From the NCBI GenBank assembly GCA_024226535.1, contig JAAELP010000048.1:1-48193 (forward strand): DNA of 48,193 nt. Reading direction: 5' to 3'. This document shows positions 15,307 to 24,728 of this stretch, piece by piece (the stretch's first letter is position 1; every line of letters starts with the position of its first letter). Origin of the DNA: Planctomycetota bacterium (GTDB taxonomy: Bacteria > Planctomycetota > Phycisphaerae > Phycisphaerales > SM1A02). The notes beneath the pieces are model-generated. The model did no database searches. It saw only the letters and a list, made by a program, of their open reading frames with translations, and had not been told where the DNA came from. The translations under genes and the position numbers were made by a program.

Positions 15307-17433
15307 CTAACGCTTCGACTTCTTTCCGCTCGTCGTGATCCCGGCCTTGGATCCGGCCTGGCCCGGGCGCGGGGCCTCCACGTCGCTGCGGGTCAGCACG
15401 CGGGGCTCGCCGTAGTCGGGCATCGCCTTCAGTTCGCGCAGCCGGTCGCGGAGTTTCGCGGCCTTCTCGAACTCGAGGGCCTCGGCCGCCTCCATCATCT
15501 CCCGCTCGTACCGGGCGATGAGCTCGTCTCGGTCGAACTCCTCTTCCGATCCGTGCGTGCCGAGGGCGGACCGCGCGGTCTTGCGGGCAGAAAGCTCCTT
15601 CTCGATGCCGCGCCGAATCGCCTTGCGGATCGTCGTGGCGGTGATCCCGTGCTCTTCGTTGTACGCGGATTGCTTGGCGCGGCGGCGCGAGGTCTCGTCG
15701 ATGGCCTGCTGCATCTGCGGGGTCACTTGGTCGCCGTACATGACCACGTGCGAGTTGACGTTGCGGGCGGCGCGTCCCATCGTCTGCACGAGGCTCGTCG
15801 TGCTTCGCAGGAACCCCGCCTTGTCGGCGTCCACGATCGCGACCAGCGACACCTCCGGCAGGTCGAGCCCCTCGCGCAGGAGGTTGACGCCGACGAGCAC
15901 GTCGAAGCGCCCCTCGCGCAGCTCGCGCAGGATCTCCAGCCGCTCCAGCGTGTCGATCTCGCTGTGCAGGAAGCGCACCTTCAGCTTCTGATCATGCATG
16001 TAGCTCGTGAGGTCCTCGGCGAGACGCTTCGTGAGCACGGTGATCAGCACACGCTCGCCTTGCTCGGTCCGAGCGCGACACTGCTCGATGAGGTCCGCGA
16101 CCTGGCCGCGGGCGGGACGAACCTCGATCGTCGGGTCGAGCAGGCCGGTGGGACGGATCACCTGCTCGGCGACCACGCCCTCGCACCGCTCCAGCTCGAA
16201 CGGACCGGGCGTCGCCGAGACGTATACGACGCGCGGCACGATCTCCTCGAACTCGTCGAACGTGAGCGGGCGGTTGTCCATCGCGCTGGGCAGGCGGAAA
16301 CCGTGGTCGACGAGGACCTGCTTGCGGGCGCGGTCGCCGTTGTACATCGCGCGGATCTGCGGGATCGTCACGTGCGACTCGTCGATGAACACGAGCCAGT
16401 CGTCGGGATCGCGGTCGGGCACGTACCGGAAGTAGTCGAGCATCGAGTGCGGGCGAGAGCCGCGGGGGCGTCCCTCCAGCGGCGCCGAGTAGTTCTCGAT
16501 CCCCGAGCAGTACCCGACCTCCTCGATCATCTCCAGGTCGTACCGGGTCCGGGCGAGCAGGCGTTGTGCCTCCAGCAGCTTGCCCTCGTGACGCAGGGCC
16601 ATGACCTGCTCGTCCAGCTCCTCGCGGATCGTGCCGAGCGCCTGCTGGAGCTGCGCCTCGGGCAGCACGTAGTGCACGGCGGGGAAGATGAAGATCTTCG
16701 ATTCCTGCGCGAGCACCTCGCCGGTGGTGGGGTGGATCAGCTCCAGGCGTTCGACGTCGTCGCCGAATAGCTCGATCCGGATCGCGAACTGCTCGTAGGC
16801 GGGGTAGACCTCGATCACGTCTCCCTTGGCGCGGAACTGCCCGCGCTTGAAGTCGAACTCGCTCCGGGCGTACTGCATGTCCGACAACGCGAGCAGGAGC
16901 TTCCGGCGCTCGATCGTGTCGCCGCACGCCAGCGTGAGGACGCGATCGCGATAGGCCTCCGGCGAGCCGAGACCAAAGATGCAGCTCACGGAGGCGACGA
17001 TGATGACGTCATCGCGCGAGAGCAGGTTGCTCGTCGCCGCGAGACGCAGTCGATCGAGGTCGTCGTTCCGCGAGGCGTCCTTCTCGATGTAGATGTCCCG
17101 CTGGGGGATGTACGCCTCGGGCTGGTAGTAGTCGTAGTAGCTGACGAAGTAGCTGACCGCGTTGTTCGGGAACAGCTCGCGCATCTCCTCGTAGAGCTGC
17201 GCGGCCAGCGTCTTGTTGTGGCTCAGGATGAGCGTCGGCCTGCGCACCTGCTCGATCACGCAGGCCATGGTGAACGTCTTGCCCGTTCCCGTCGCACCGA
17301 GGAGCGTCTGGTGCCGGCGCCCCGCGGTGATCTCCTTCGCCAGCGCAGCGATCGCCTGGGGCTGATCGCCGGTTGGCGAGAACTCGCTGACGACCTCGAA
17401 CGGGACGCTCACCGGCGATTGTAGCTCACTCAT
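15307..17433 (-). CDS. uvrB: Excinuclease ABC subunit B
   Basis: A 708-residue helicase-like subunit of the nucleotide-excision repair complex, which verifies lesions handed over by UvrA and recruits UvrC. Walker A is GATGTGKT at 46-53; the beta-hairpin that clamps DNA is SYYDYYQPEAY near 98-108. Also visible are IDESHVTIPQI, the motif V/VI region VGVNLLREGLDLPEVSLV and QTMGRAARN. A C-terminal UVR motif (ALEFEKAAKLRDRLRELK) would bind UvrC. Its ATG overlaps the end of the upstream permease gene by 8 nt, so it is translated from the same transcript, an unusual setting for uvrB. Confidence 0.97.
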   Translation of the reverse strand: MSELQSPVSVPFEVVSEFSPTGDQPQAIAALAKEITAGRRHQTLLGATGTGKTFTMACVIEQVRRPTLILSHNKTLAAQLYEEMRELFPNNAVSYFVSYYDYYQPEAYIPQRDIYIEKDASRNDDLDRLRLAATSNLLSRDDVIIVASVSCIFGLGSPEAYRDRVLTLACGDTIERRKLLLALSDMQYARSEFDFKRGQFRAKGDVIEVYPAYEQFAIRIELFGDDVERLELIHPTTGEVLAQESKIFIFPAVHYVLPEAQLQQALGTIREELDEQVMALRHEGKLLEAQRLLARTRYDLEMIEEVGYCSGIENYSAPLEGRPRGSRPHSMLDYFRYVPDRDPDDWLVFIDESHVTIPQIRAMYNGDRARKQVLVDHGFRLPSAMDNRPLTFDEFEEIVPRVVYVSATPGPFELERCEGVVAEQVIRPTGLLDPTIEVRPARGQVADLIEQCRARTEQGERVLITVLTKRLAEDLTSYMHDQKLKVRFLHSEIDTLERLEILRELREGRFDVLVGVNLLREGLDLPEVSLVAIVDADKAGFLRSTTSLVQTMGRAARNVNSHVVMYGDQVTPQMQQAIDETSRRRAKQSAYNEEHGITATTIRKAIRRGIEKELSARKTARSALGTHGSEEEFDRDELIARYEREMMEAAEALEFEKAAKLRDRLRELKAMPDYGEPRVLTRSDVEAPRPGQAGSKAGITTSGKKSKR

Positions 17434-19970
17434 TCCGGCCGGCCGCCACCATCCGCGCCGGCGACGCGCGGACCACGCTCCACGCCGCCGGCAGCGCCGC
17501 GAGCAGCGTCAGCACCAGCAGCACGAGCGCGCCGACGAGCAGCGGGCCCGGCGGCAGGATGACGCGCACCGGCAGACCGGCGAGATCGCGGAGGTTGCGC
17601 GCGTCCATCCAGGCAAGGTGGGCCCCGAACATCGTCCCCACCACGACCCCGGTCACCGCCAGCAGGACGGCCTCGCCGCCGATGAGGCCGATCACCCAAC
17701 GCCGGCGCGCACCCGTCGCCCGGAGCACGCCCAACTCGTAGCGGCGGCCCCGCACGTCCGCGGCGATGACGTTGCCCACGGCGATCGCCGCGAGCGCGAG
17801 CGCTGCGAAGGCAATCGTGATCTGTACGGTGAGCAGCCCGCTGGCGATGTCGTTGACCGTGCGCCGGATCCACCGGCCGCTCCGGAAGTCGATGCCGGGC
17901 ACGGCGTCGACCACGCCGCGCTCGGCGTCCTCGTCGCTGACGCCCTCGTCGAGGTTGAGCTGGAGCATGAGCGCGTCGTGGTTGTCGAACATCCGCCCGA
18001 CGGTGTCGAAGTCCATGAAACAGCAGCTCTGGGCCATGTCCGTGTACGCGCTGCGGATCCCGAAGAGCTGGATGATCAGGTCGAGTCCGGGCGAGCGGAC
18101 CACGCCGGCGATGTCGAACGTCTGCTTCGTCCGCCCCACGCCGAGCGTGATCTCATCGCCGAATCCGAGATCCCGCGCGACGAGGAAGCGCTCGGCGACG
18201 ACCACGGCGTCGCCGGCCGCGACGCGCGGGATCGCGTCGTCCGGCTCGCCCTCGATCCATTCCACGTGGTTCATCGCGAAGAACCGCTCGGGATCGAATC
18301 CGACGCAGATCGTCACCGACGGGGTCAGGCCGCGGAGCCCGAACACCTGTTGGTCGATCACGCGCACCGGCAGGTAGCTGATGGGACACGTCGACGTCAC
18401 GAACGGCAGATCGGCGATGGCCCGCTGCTCCTCGGGCGAGATCCCGTCCCGGTCGCGCGCGAACGCGTCGGCGAACTTGATCCGATCCAGCCAGTCGCGT
18501 TGGACCGACAGCCCGCTGGACCAGGACGCCACGAGCAGGGCCATGCCGACCATGAGGGCGGCGGCGGTGAACCCGTGGCGGAGCGGTGTCGCGAGCACCA
18601 TGCCGCCGACGAGGTCCCGCGGGAGCCGGAGTAGCCCCGACAGCAGCCCGGCGAGGAGCCTCGTGACCAGGATCAGGATCGGAACCGCCAGCAGGAACCA
18701 GCCCGTGAACAGGATCGGAAGCCCCACGGTCGCGTACGCCCAGTACCGCGTGTCGCGGTCGTCGAATTGGGTGAGCGCGACCTGAACGCCGACGAGGGCG
18801 AGCCCGACGATCGTCGTGATCGCGATCGTCGCGGGGCGCACGGGCGCCGTCGCCGACGCCATCGCCCGCAGCGGGGTGACACGGCTGGCCATCACCGCCG
18901 GCCACGCCGCCCCGGCGGCTCCCGCGAGGAGTGACCCGATCACGCCCAGCATCAGGCCGAGCGTTTCGACACGCACGCCGTCCGGGATGTACTCCGGGTA
19001 CATCGCCACCAGCGCCGCGGTCATCGCGATGCCCGACGGAACGCCGCCGGCGGCCCCGATCGTGCCGAAGATCAGCCCCACCAGGACCTGGGCGCCGAAG
19101 AGCTGGCCCCGGCGGGCGCCGACGCAGCGCAGCAACGCCAGCTCACGCTGGCGCTCGGTCACGCCGGAGGTGAGCCCGGTGAGGATGATGAACGCCGCGC
19201 ACATGAACACGAGCACGGAGGTGAGGATCATCGCGAACTCCGCGGCGCGGAGGCTCTGATCGAAGCCGGCCCGCACGCGCTCGGCCGGTTCGAGGACGAG
19301 CGGCTCGGGAAGCTCGACGCCGTGCCGTTCGCAGAACGCCTGCGGGTCCGAATCGTCCTCGAGGTCGAGGTACACCGACGTCAACGCTCCCGGCCGGTCC
19401 GTCGCCTCCGCGAGCAGCCCGCGATCGACGTAGACGCGGGGTTCCTGGAGCATGCCCATGCGTTGGCGCTCGCGGATACCGACCACCGTCACGGAGAGCT
19501 TCGGACCGAACCGGAATATCTCCAGGATGTCGCCGATCCCGGCGTCGAGGCCGTCGGCGGCGATGCTGTCGAGGAGGATCTCGTCGCGGCGCTCGGGCAC
19601 GCGGCCCGCCTCCAGGATGTAGGGACGGATTCGCTGCTCGTGCTCGAAGTCCACGCCGAGGGCCCCGGGCACCAGCCGCTTCATCGCGCCGGTGCCGGCG
19701 TCGAGCCGGTGGTCGGCGTGCACGAGCGTGAGCGAGGCGCCGAGTCGCCCGGCGGCGAGGGTGACTCCCGGCCAGGTGGCGGCCGTCGCCAGCACCGCCT
19801 CGTCGAAGCGGCCGTTGCCGGGATGGATGATGCGAACGTCGGCGGCGCCGATGAACCGCTCGAGACGTGCCTCCACGCCCGCGTTGGCCGAGCTCATCGT
19901 GCACGAGACCGCCACGACCAGGCATGCGGCGAGCCACACCGCCCCGGACATGAGCACGGTGCGGGTCCGT

Positions 19971-20705
<735 letters not shown>

Positions 20706-20711
20706 GGGGGG

Positions 20712-20717
20712 AAGCTA
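20712..20717 (-). promoter_or_regulatory. -10-like box 6 nt before the ABC ATPase start
   Basis: On the minus strand TAGCTT is followed by six C and then the ATG at 20705. The position fits a leaderless transcript starting at the ATG. It lies in the 26-nt gap downstream of gcvH. Confidence 0.35.
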
Positions 20718-20731
20718 TCAGCCTGACAACT

Positions 20732-21115
20732 CTACTCCACCGGGTGCTTCTCGTCGTACGACGACTGGTCGAGCATCTCCTCCAGCGGAGAAAGGTCGGC
20801 GACGCGGAGGCGGATCAGCCACCCGGCGCCGTAGGGGTCGGAGTTGAGCAGCGAGGGATCGTCGGTCACGGACTCGTTGACCTCGACGACCTCACCAGCG
20901 ACGGCGGCGAAGACGTCGCTGGTGGTCTTCACCGACTCGACCTCGCCCAGCGTGTCACCACGCGCCACCTGGGTCCCGGCCGGCTTCATCTCGACGTAGG
21001 TGATGTCGGTCAGCTCGTTGGCCGCGTAGGGCGTGATGCCGACCGTGACCAGGTCGCCATCGACGGCGAACCACTCGTGGGACTCGGTGAAGCGTCGTTG
21101 AGCGGCGTCGGACAT
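20732..21115 (-). CDS. gcvH: Glycine cleavage system H protein
   Basis: A 127-residue carrier that shuttles the aminomethyl group in the glycine cleavage system on a lipoyl arm. The lipoylation site is K63 in GEVESVKTTSDV; flanking signatures are TESHEWF, GITPYAANELTDITYVE and the C-terminal PYGAGWLIRLR. Length is normal. The ATG at 21115 is supported by GGAGG 9 nt upstream. It is first in a minus-strand run with the ABC transporter and uvrB; gcvT and gcvP are not in the window, so this gcvH is detached from its usual partners. Confidence 0.95.
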   Translation of the reverse strand: MSDAAQRRFTESHEWFAVDGDLVTVGITPYAANELTDITYVEMKPAGTQVARGDTLGEVESVKTTSDVFAAVAGEVVEVNESVTDDPSLLNSDPYGAGWLIRLRVADLSPLEEMLDQSSYDEKHPVE

Positions 21116-21274
21116 CACGTCTGGCCTCCGGTGAGCGGTGGATCGGGGCATCATAGTGGCGGCGGCGGGGGCGCCAACAGGGGCTCGCGAGGAGCGTTTG
21201 ATCCGTACAGAACCGGAACAGGCACGGCCGGCGCCGGGGTTCCTGGAAAGATAGGTAAAATATGGCCAATTTGG

Positions 21275-21303
21275 TTTGCGGGTTTTTGCCGACTGCCTAA
21301 CAT
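21275..21303 (+). promoter_or_regulatory. Promoter of the candidate small RNA
   Basis: TTTGCG (21275-21280) and TAACAT (21298-21303) are separated by an ideal 17 nt inside an AT-rich patch that stands out against the GC-rich surroundings. The predicted start is at the GG of 21309-21310. Confidence 0.6.
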
Positions 21304-21308
21304 GAAGT

Positions 21309-21398
21309 GGGCCGAGGCATACAGCCTCAGTGCCCTTGTTCTATGGATCTTTCTCCCCTCCGGAAAACGTCGGCCCTTTCGGTCGGCGTTTTCTTTTT
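21309..21398 (+). ncRNA. Candidate small RNA of about 90 nt with a C-rich single-stranded segment
   Basis: The predicted transcript starts with a hairpin: GGGC (21309-21312), inner stem GAGGC (21314-21318)/GCCTC (21324-21328) with loop ATACA, closed by GCCC (21332-21335). An unpaired linker (21336-21362) then contains TCTCCCCTCC at 21352-21361, which is complementary to Shine-Dalgarno sequences of the GGAGGGGAGA kind. It ends with a 12-bp intrinsic terminator. Hairpin, unpaired C-rich seed and terminator is the layout of trans-acting antisense sRNAs. No Rfam family is recognised. The alternative is a terminated leader (attenuator) of the gene at 21606. Confidence 0.55.
21364..21398 (+). terminator. 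Intrinsic terminator of the candidate small RNA
   Basis: AAAACGTCGGCC (21364-21375) pairs with GGTCGGCGTTTT (21381-21392) over 12 bp, including two G-T wobbles, around loop CTTTC. Five T follow at 21394-21398. No protein gene lies upstream on this strand for it to serve. Confidence 0.8.
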
Positions 21399-21605
21399 CG
21401 ACCTCCGGACGTCCCGCCGGGCCGGATTTCGCGTCGTCGCGATCCGGAGTGGTGGCCCGCGCTTCTTGCCCCCGATCGTCGTGGGGGAGTAGACTCGCGG
21501 CGTTCGTCACTTTTCGCCGCGCGCACCACCACCATGCTCCTCACGCTCGCCACCCGATCTCTCGCCAGCAAGGTCTCCTCCGAGCCGGTCGAGGGAGATG
21601 GATCC

Positions 21606-22337
21606 ATGCCGATGGTGGACGTGCCGCAGTTCACGATGGACCGTCTCCAGCTTCGCGGCATGAACGTGCCGGCCTCGATGCTCGCCGGATCGTCGCTCAC
21701 CGACCTCGACGTGCTGCGCGATCGTGCGGACAAGGCGGGATGCCCGTGCCTGGTGCTCCTCGAGGATCAGCCGCTGGAGTTCGCATCCGACGATGACGAC
21801 CGAGGCGAAGCGGCGGCGGATCGCGTGCGCCGGGTGGCCGCCGCGGCGCACCGTCTGGGCTGTAACTCGTTGGCGATCTCCTTCGAGGCACCGAACACCG
21901 ACGACGCGTTCGAGCTCGTCGCCGATCGCGTCAAGGACGTCATGCCGAGCATCGAGCGCCTGGAGCTGAACGTCCTGCTCGTGCCGAACAAGGGACTGAC
22001 GCAGGATCCGGACCGTCTCACCGACCTCATCAAGCGCATCGGCGGCTTCCGCATCGGCTCGCTCCCGAGCTTCGGGCACGCCGCCTCCACCGGGGACGTC
22101 GTGGGCACGCTGCGCAAGCTCGCGCCGTACGCCGGCGCCGTCCACGCCACGATCGAGAGCTTCTCGAAGGCCGGTGAACACAAGGGCTACGATCTTGCCG
22201 AGTGCGTCGCGGCCATCCGAAGCGTCGGGTTCGTGAACACGCTGGCGATCGACTACGTCGGCGGCAACAAGGACCCCGTGCCCCAGATCGAGCGAGCGCG
22301 TGAGGTGCTTCAGGAGGCCATCGAGGCCGGAGACTGA
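21606..22337 (+). CDS. Sugar phosphate isomerase/epimerase-like TIM-barrel protein
   Basis: A 243-residue protein with the look of the xylose isomerase-like/AP endonuclease family 2 TIM barrel: LGCNSLAISFEAPN, IERLELNVLLVPNKGLTQDPDRL, IGSLPSFGHAAST, VHATIESF and the C-terminal TLAIDYVGG. Enzymes of this fold usually bind divalent metals and isomerise sugars, but the substrate cannot be deduced. The ATG at 21606 is preferred over 21534 because GAGGGAG (21591-21597) sits 8 nt upstream. It is followed 18 nt later by cmk and plsC, so it is first in a three-gene operon downstream of the sRNA terminator. Confidence 0.8.
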   Translation: MPMVDVPQFTMDRLQLRGMNVPASMLAGSSLTDLDVLRDRADKAGCPCLVLLEDQPLEFASDDDDRGEAAADRVRRVAAAAHRLGCNSLAISFEAPNTDDAFELVADRVKDVMPSIERLELNVLLVPNKGLTQDPDRLTDLIKRIGGFRIGSLPSFGHAASTGDVVGTLRKLAPYAGAVHATIESFSKAGEHKGYDLAECVAAIRSVGFVNTLAIDYVGGNKDPVPQIERAREVLQEAIEAGD

Positions 22338-22355
22338 GTCGAGGGGATGGCGAAG

Positions 22356-23084
22356 ATGAGCGGCGCGCCCGTTTCCGAGGGCCACGACGAGAGACGGTTC
22401 CTCATCGTCACGATCGACGGGCCGGCGGGCACCGGGAAGTCCACGGTGGCGCACCGGCTCGCCGATCGCCTGGGGCTCCAGTTCCTGGATACCGGCGCGA
22501 TGTACCGCGCCGCGGCGCTCATCGCGGTCGAGCAGGAGATCGATCCGGAGAACGGGCCGGCTGTGGCCGAGGCCGTGCGCCGCTCGGAGATGCACTTCGA
22601 CTGGACGACGAGCCCGCCGCGTCTCCTGCTCGGCGAGCGGTGCGTGGATGGACCGATCCGCGGCGATGAAGTCGCCCGGGTCGTCTCGATCGTCGCCGCG
22701 CAGAAGCCGATCCGCGAGGTGCTCGTGCAGCACCAGCGCCGCATCGCCGACGCGCATCCGCGGCTCGTCACCGAGGGACGCGACCAGGGCTCCGTCGTGT
22801 TTCCCGATGCCCCGGTACGGTTCTACCTCGACGCGGATGTCTCCGAGCGCGCCCGCCGGCGGATCGCGCAGCTCGCCCGGGGGGGAGCGGCGGTCGACGA
22901 GACCAAGGTCCTCAGCGGGTTGAGGGAGCGCGATCGCATCGACTCGACTCGTCCGGACGGTCCCCTGATCCGCCCGCACGGCGCGATCGTGGTGGATACG
23001 ACCGATCTCACGCTCGACGAGGTCGTGGACCGACTCGAGGAGCACGTGCGGACCGAGCTTCCGGACGCGGGGCTGCGTCCGTGA
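22356..23084 (+). CDS. cmk: Cytidylate kinase
   Basis: A 242-residue P-loop kinase that phosphorylates CMP and dCMP. The P-loop is IDGPAGTGKST (from residue 20), followed by LGLQFLDTGAMYRA, the NMP-binding region LLLGERCVDGPIRGDEVARVVS and ITEGRDQGSVVFPDA-type sequence. ATG 22356 is used because GAGGGG lies 9 nt upstream; ATG 22347 would have it too close. The stop codon overlaps the GTG start of plsC (GTGA), showing translational coupling. Confidence 0.93.
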   Translation: MSGAPVSEGHDERRFLIVTIDGPAGTGKSTVAHRLADRLGLQFLDTGAMYRAAALIAVEQEIDPENGPAVAEAVRRSEMHFDWTTSPPRLLLGERCVDGPIRGDEVARVVSIVAAQKPIREVLVQHQRRIADAHPRLVTEGRDQGSVVFPDAPVRFYLDADVSERARRRIAQLARGGAAVDETKVLSGLRERDRIDSTRPDGPLIRPHGAIVVDTTDLTLDEVVDRLEEHVRTELPDAGLRP

Positions 23085-23824
23085 GCCTCTTCGATCATCG
23101 CCGCCGCGCGCCGGGGCGCTCATGGTGGTACGTCTGGGTGTGGACCTCGATCTCGGCGGTCGTGTGCGCGGGCTTCCGGATCATCTACCGCGTTCGGGCC
23201 TACGGGCTCGATCGCATCCCGCGCGATGGGGCGCTGCTCTACGTCGCCAACCACACGTCCCACTTCGATCCGCCGCTGGTCGCAAGCCTGGTGCGGGCTC
23301 GACCGTGCGGGTTCCTCGCTCGCGAGAGCCTGTTCCGCTTCAAGCCGTTCGGCTGGCTGATCGGGTTCCTCGGGACGATTCCGCTGCATCGCGACAGGTC
23401 GGTGGCGGGGGCGCTGCGGGCCGCGGTCCGCGAACTGGAGCTCGGTCGATGCGTCCTGATGTTCCCGGAGGGAACGCGATCGGTCGACGGAGTCATGGCG
23501 CGGTTCAAGGGTGGCGTGGTGTTCCTCGCTCGGAAGACCGGCGCGCGGATCGTTCCCGTCGCCATCGCCGGTACATACGACATCTGGCCGAAGGGCCGGA
23601 GCTTCCCCCGGCTCGTGGGGCGCATCGGCTTGCTCGTCGGGGAGCCGACGACGGTCGACGATCTCGGCGAAGACGATCGGACCGCCCTCGAAGCCCTGCG
23701 TCGTCGCATCGAATCCCAGCGACTCGACCTCCGGCAACGGATGCGCGCGGAGACCAACGGTCGCTGGCCGAAGGCGGGCGCCGGTGATGATCCGTACTGG
23801 GGAGCCGACGAAGCGACGGAGTGA
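23081..23824 (+). CDS. plsC: 1-acyl-sn-glycerol-3-phosphate acyltransferase (PlsC type)
   Basis: A 247-residue membrane-associated acyltransferase that makes phosphatidic acid from lysophosphatidic acid. The catalytic HxxxxD motif is NHTSHFD (H58, D63) and the substrate-binding motif is FPEGTRS at 128-134; an N-terminal hydrophobic segment (about 16-36) anchors it. The GTG start overlaps the cmk stop by 4 nt. The cmk-plsC pairing is also known elsewhere, where CTP supply and phospholipid synthesis are co-expressed. After the stop, a short tandem duplication (GTGAAGCTGCTCT twice, 23821-23848) leads into the convergent TauE gene. Confidence 0.92.
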   Translation: MSLFDHRRRAPGRSWWYVWVWTSISAVVCAGFRIIYRVRAYGLDRIPRDGALLYVANHTSHFDPPLVASLVRARPCGFLARESLFRFKPFGWLIGFLGTIPLHRDRSVAGALRAAVRELELGRCVLMFPEGTRSVDGVMARFKGGVVFLARKTGARIVPVAIAGTYDIWPKGRSFPRLVGRIGLLVGEPTTVDDLGEDDRTALEALRRRIESQRLDLRQRMRAETNGRWPKAGAGDDPYWGADEATE

Positions 23825-23846
23825 AGCTGCTCTTAGTGAAGCTGCT

Positions 23847-24629
23847 CTAGATCACGCGCAGGAACTTGATCGCGGCGACGAGCAGCAGAACGTGCAGGAC
23901 GAGGCGCACCCAGCCCAGCGGCAGGCGGTGGGTGAGGCCGGCGCCGTAGAGGCCACCGGCGATCGCGGTGGGGACCAGGCACGCGGCAATGAGCAGGCTC
24001 TGCGTGACGTCGAGGTCGAGCGACGGCAGCGTCGCGTTCTTGGCCGCGGCCCCGAAGACCGACGTCACGCACATCATCGTCGCGCTCGCCGCGATCGCGC
24101 GTCGCAGCGGGAGCCGGCAGACGAGGTTCAGCAGCGGGACGGCGATGACGCCGCCGCCGATCCCGAGCAGTCCCGCCGCGAGACCCGCGATCGCGCCGAC
24201 GCCGCCGGTGTGAAGCCAGCCCGCGCGCGGCGGCGCGTCCTCGACGGGTGAGCCCGGTCGCAGCAGGCCCAGCACGCGCGCCCCCACGAGATACGTGAGC
24301 AGGAAGACGCCGAAGACCGTCCCCAGCAACGGCCCGTCGAGGGTGTTGCTCAGCGCCACGCCGACCAGGATGAAAACAAGCCCGGCCGGGATCATCCGAC
24401 GCACGACCCGCCATTCGATCGCCCGCGCGAGGTGATGCCGGAAGACGCCGGGGACGGCGACGAAGACGTTCACGATCATCGCCGCGGCCTGGGATACGTG
24501 CTGATCGTGCCGCAGGACGAGCGTGAGGACGGGGATCATCAGGATCGAGCCCCCGATGCCGAGCAGCCCGCCGAGCGACCCGGCCGCGAGGCCGAGCACG
24601 ATGAGGATCAGGAACTCCGGCAGCGACAC
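23847..24629 (-). CDS. TauE/SafE family membrane permease
   Basis: A 260-residue protein with about 8 hydrophobic helices arranged as two repeats, each beginning with a glycine-rich motif (LGLAAGSLGGLLGIGGSILMIP and IAGLAAGLLGIGGGVIAVP), the hallmark of TauE/SafE permeases. Members export or import sulfite, sulfoacetate and other organic anions; the substrate here is unknown. The GTG at 24629 is the natural start of the first helix (SLPEFLILIVLG). It has no Shine-Dalgarno but a TACACT box 7 nt upstream. It is divergent from the 3D-domain gene. Confidence 0.9.
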   Translation of the reverse strand: MSLPEFLILIVLGLAAGSLGGLLGIGGSILMIPVLTLVLRHDQHVSQAAAMIVNVFVAVPGVFRHHLARAIEWRVVRRMIPAGLVFILVGVALSNTLDGPLLGTVFGVFLLTYLVGARVLGLLRPGSPVEDAPPRAGWLHTGGVGAIAGLAAGLLGIGGGVIAVPLLNLVCRLPLRRAIAASATMMCVTSVFGAAAKNATLPSLDLDVTQSLLIAACLVPTAIAGGLYGAGLTHRLPLGWVRLVLHVLLLVAAIKFLRVI

Positions 24630-24636
24630 GGGCCAG

Positions 24637-24642
24637 AGTGTA
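24637..24642 (-). promoter_or_regulatory. -10-like box 7 nt before the TauE start
   Basis: On the minus strand TACACT ends 7 nt before the GTG at 24629, consistent with a leaderless or nearly leaderless transcript. No -35 consensus is visible. Confidence 0.4.
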
Positions 24643-24715
24643 GTGCGGCGACGGGAAGGCTGTTGATAAGCTGTGCCGCCCTCGAACGCCGCCCGCCGAC
24701 GCCCCCACGCCCTCA

Positions 24716-24721
24716 TACGGT
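24716..24721 (+). promoter_or_regulatory. -10-like box 7 nt before the 3D-domain gene start
   Basis: TACGGT ends 7 nt before the ATG at 24729, and no Shine-Dalgarno is present. It fits the leaderless pattern of several neighbours, though the hexamer is weaker. Confidence 0.3.
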
Positions 24722-24728
24722 GCCGGGC

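Larger units (their letters stand above)
21116..21605. other. 490-nt region between divergent gcvH and the TIM-barrel gene
   Basis: No protein gene is called here. It holds the gcvH Shine-Dalgarno, an AT-rich patch near 21247-21300 with a good promoter, a candidate small RNA ending in an intrinsic terminator (21309-21398), a CCCCC/GGGGG hairpin near 21472-21488 and a GGAGTAGACTC box at 21486. An ATG at 21534 gives a 24-residue in-frame extension of the next gene but has no ribosome binding site. Confidence 0.6.

Noticed and set aside
21302..21398. ATG at 21302 opening a hydrophobic leader peptide over the sRNA region
   Set aside because: It lacks a ribosome binding site, and the predicted transcription start (21309) lies after the ATG.
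23821..23849. Short tandem duplication between plsC and the TauE gene
   Set aside because: Two 13-nt copies in a row at a convergent junction; it forms no hairpin and does not recur elsewhere in the window.
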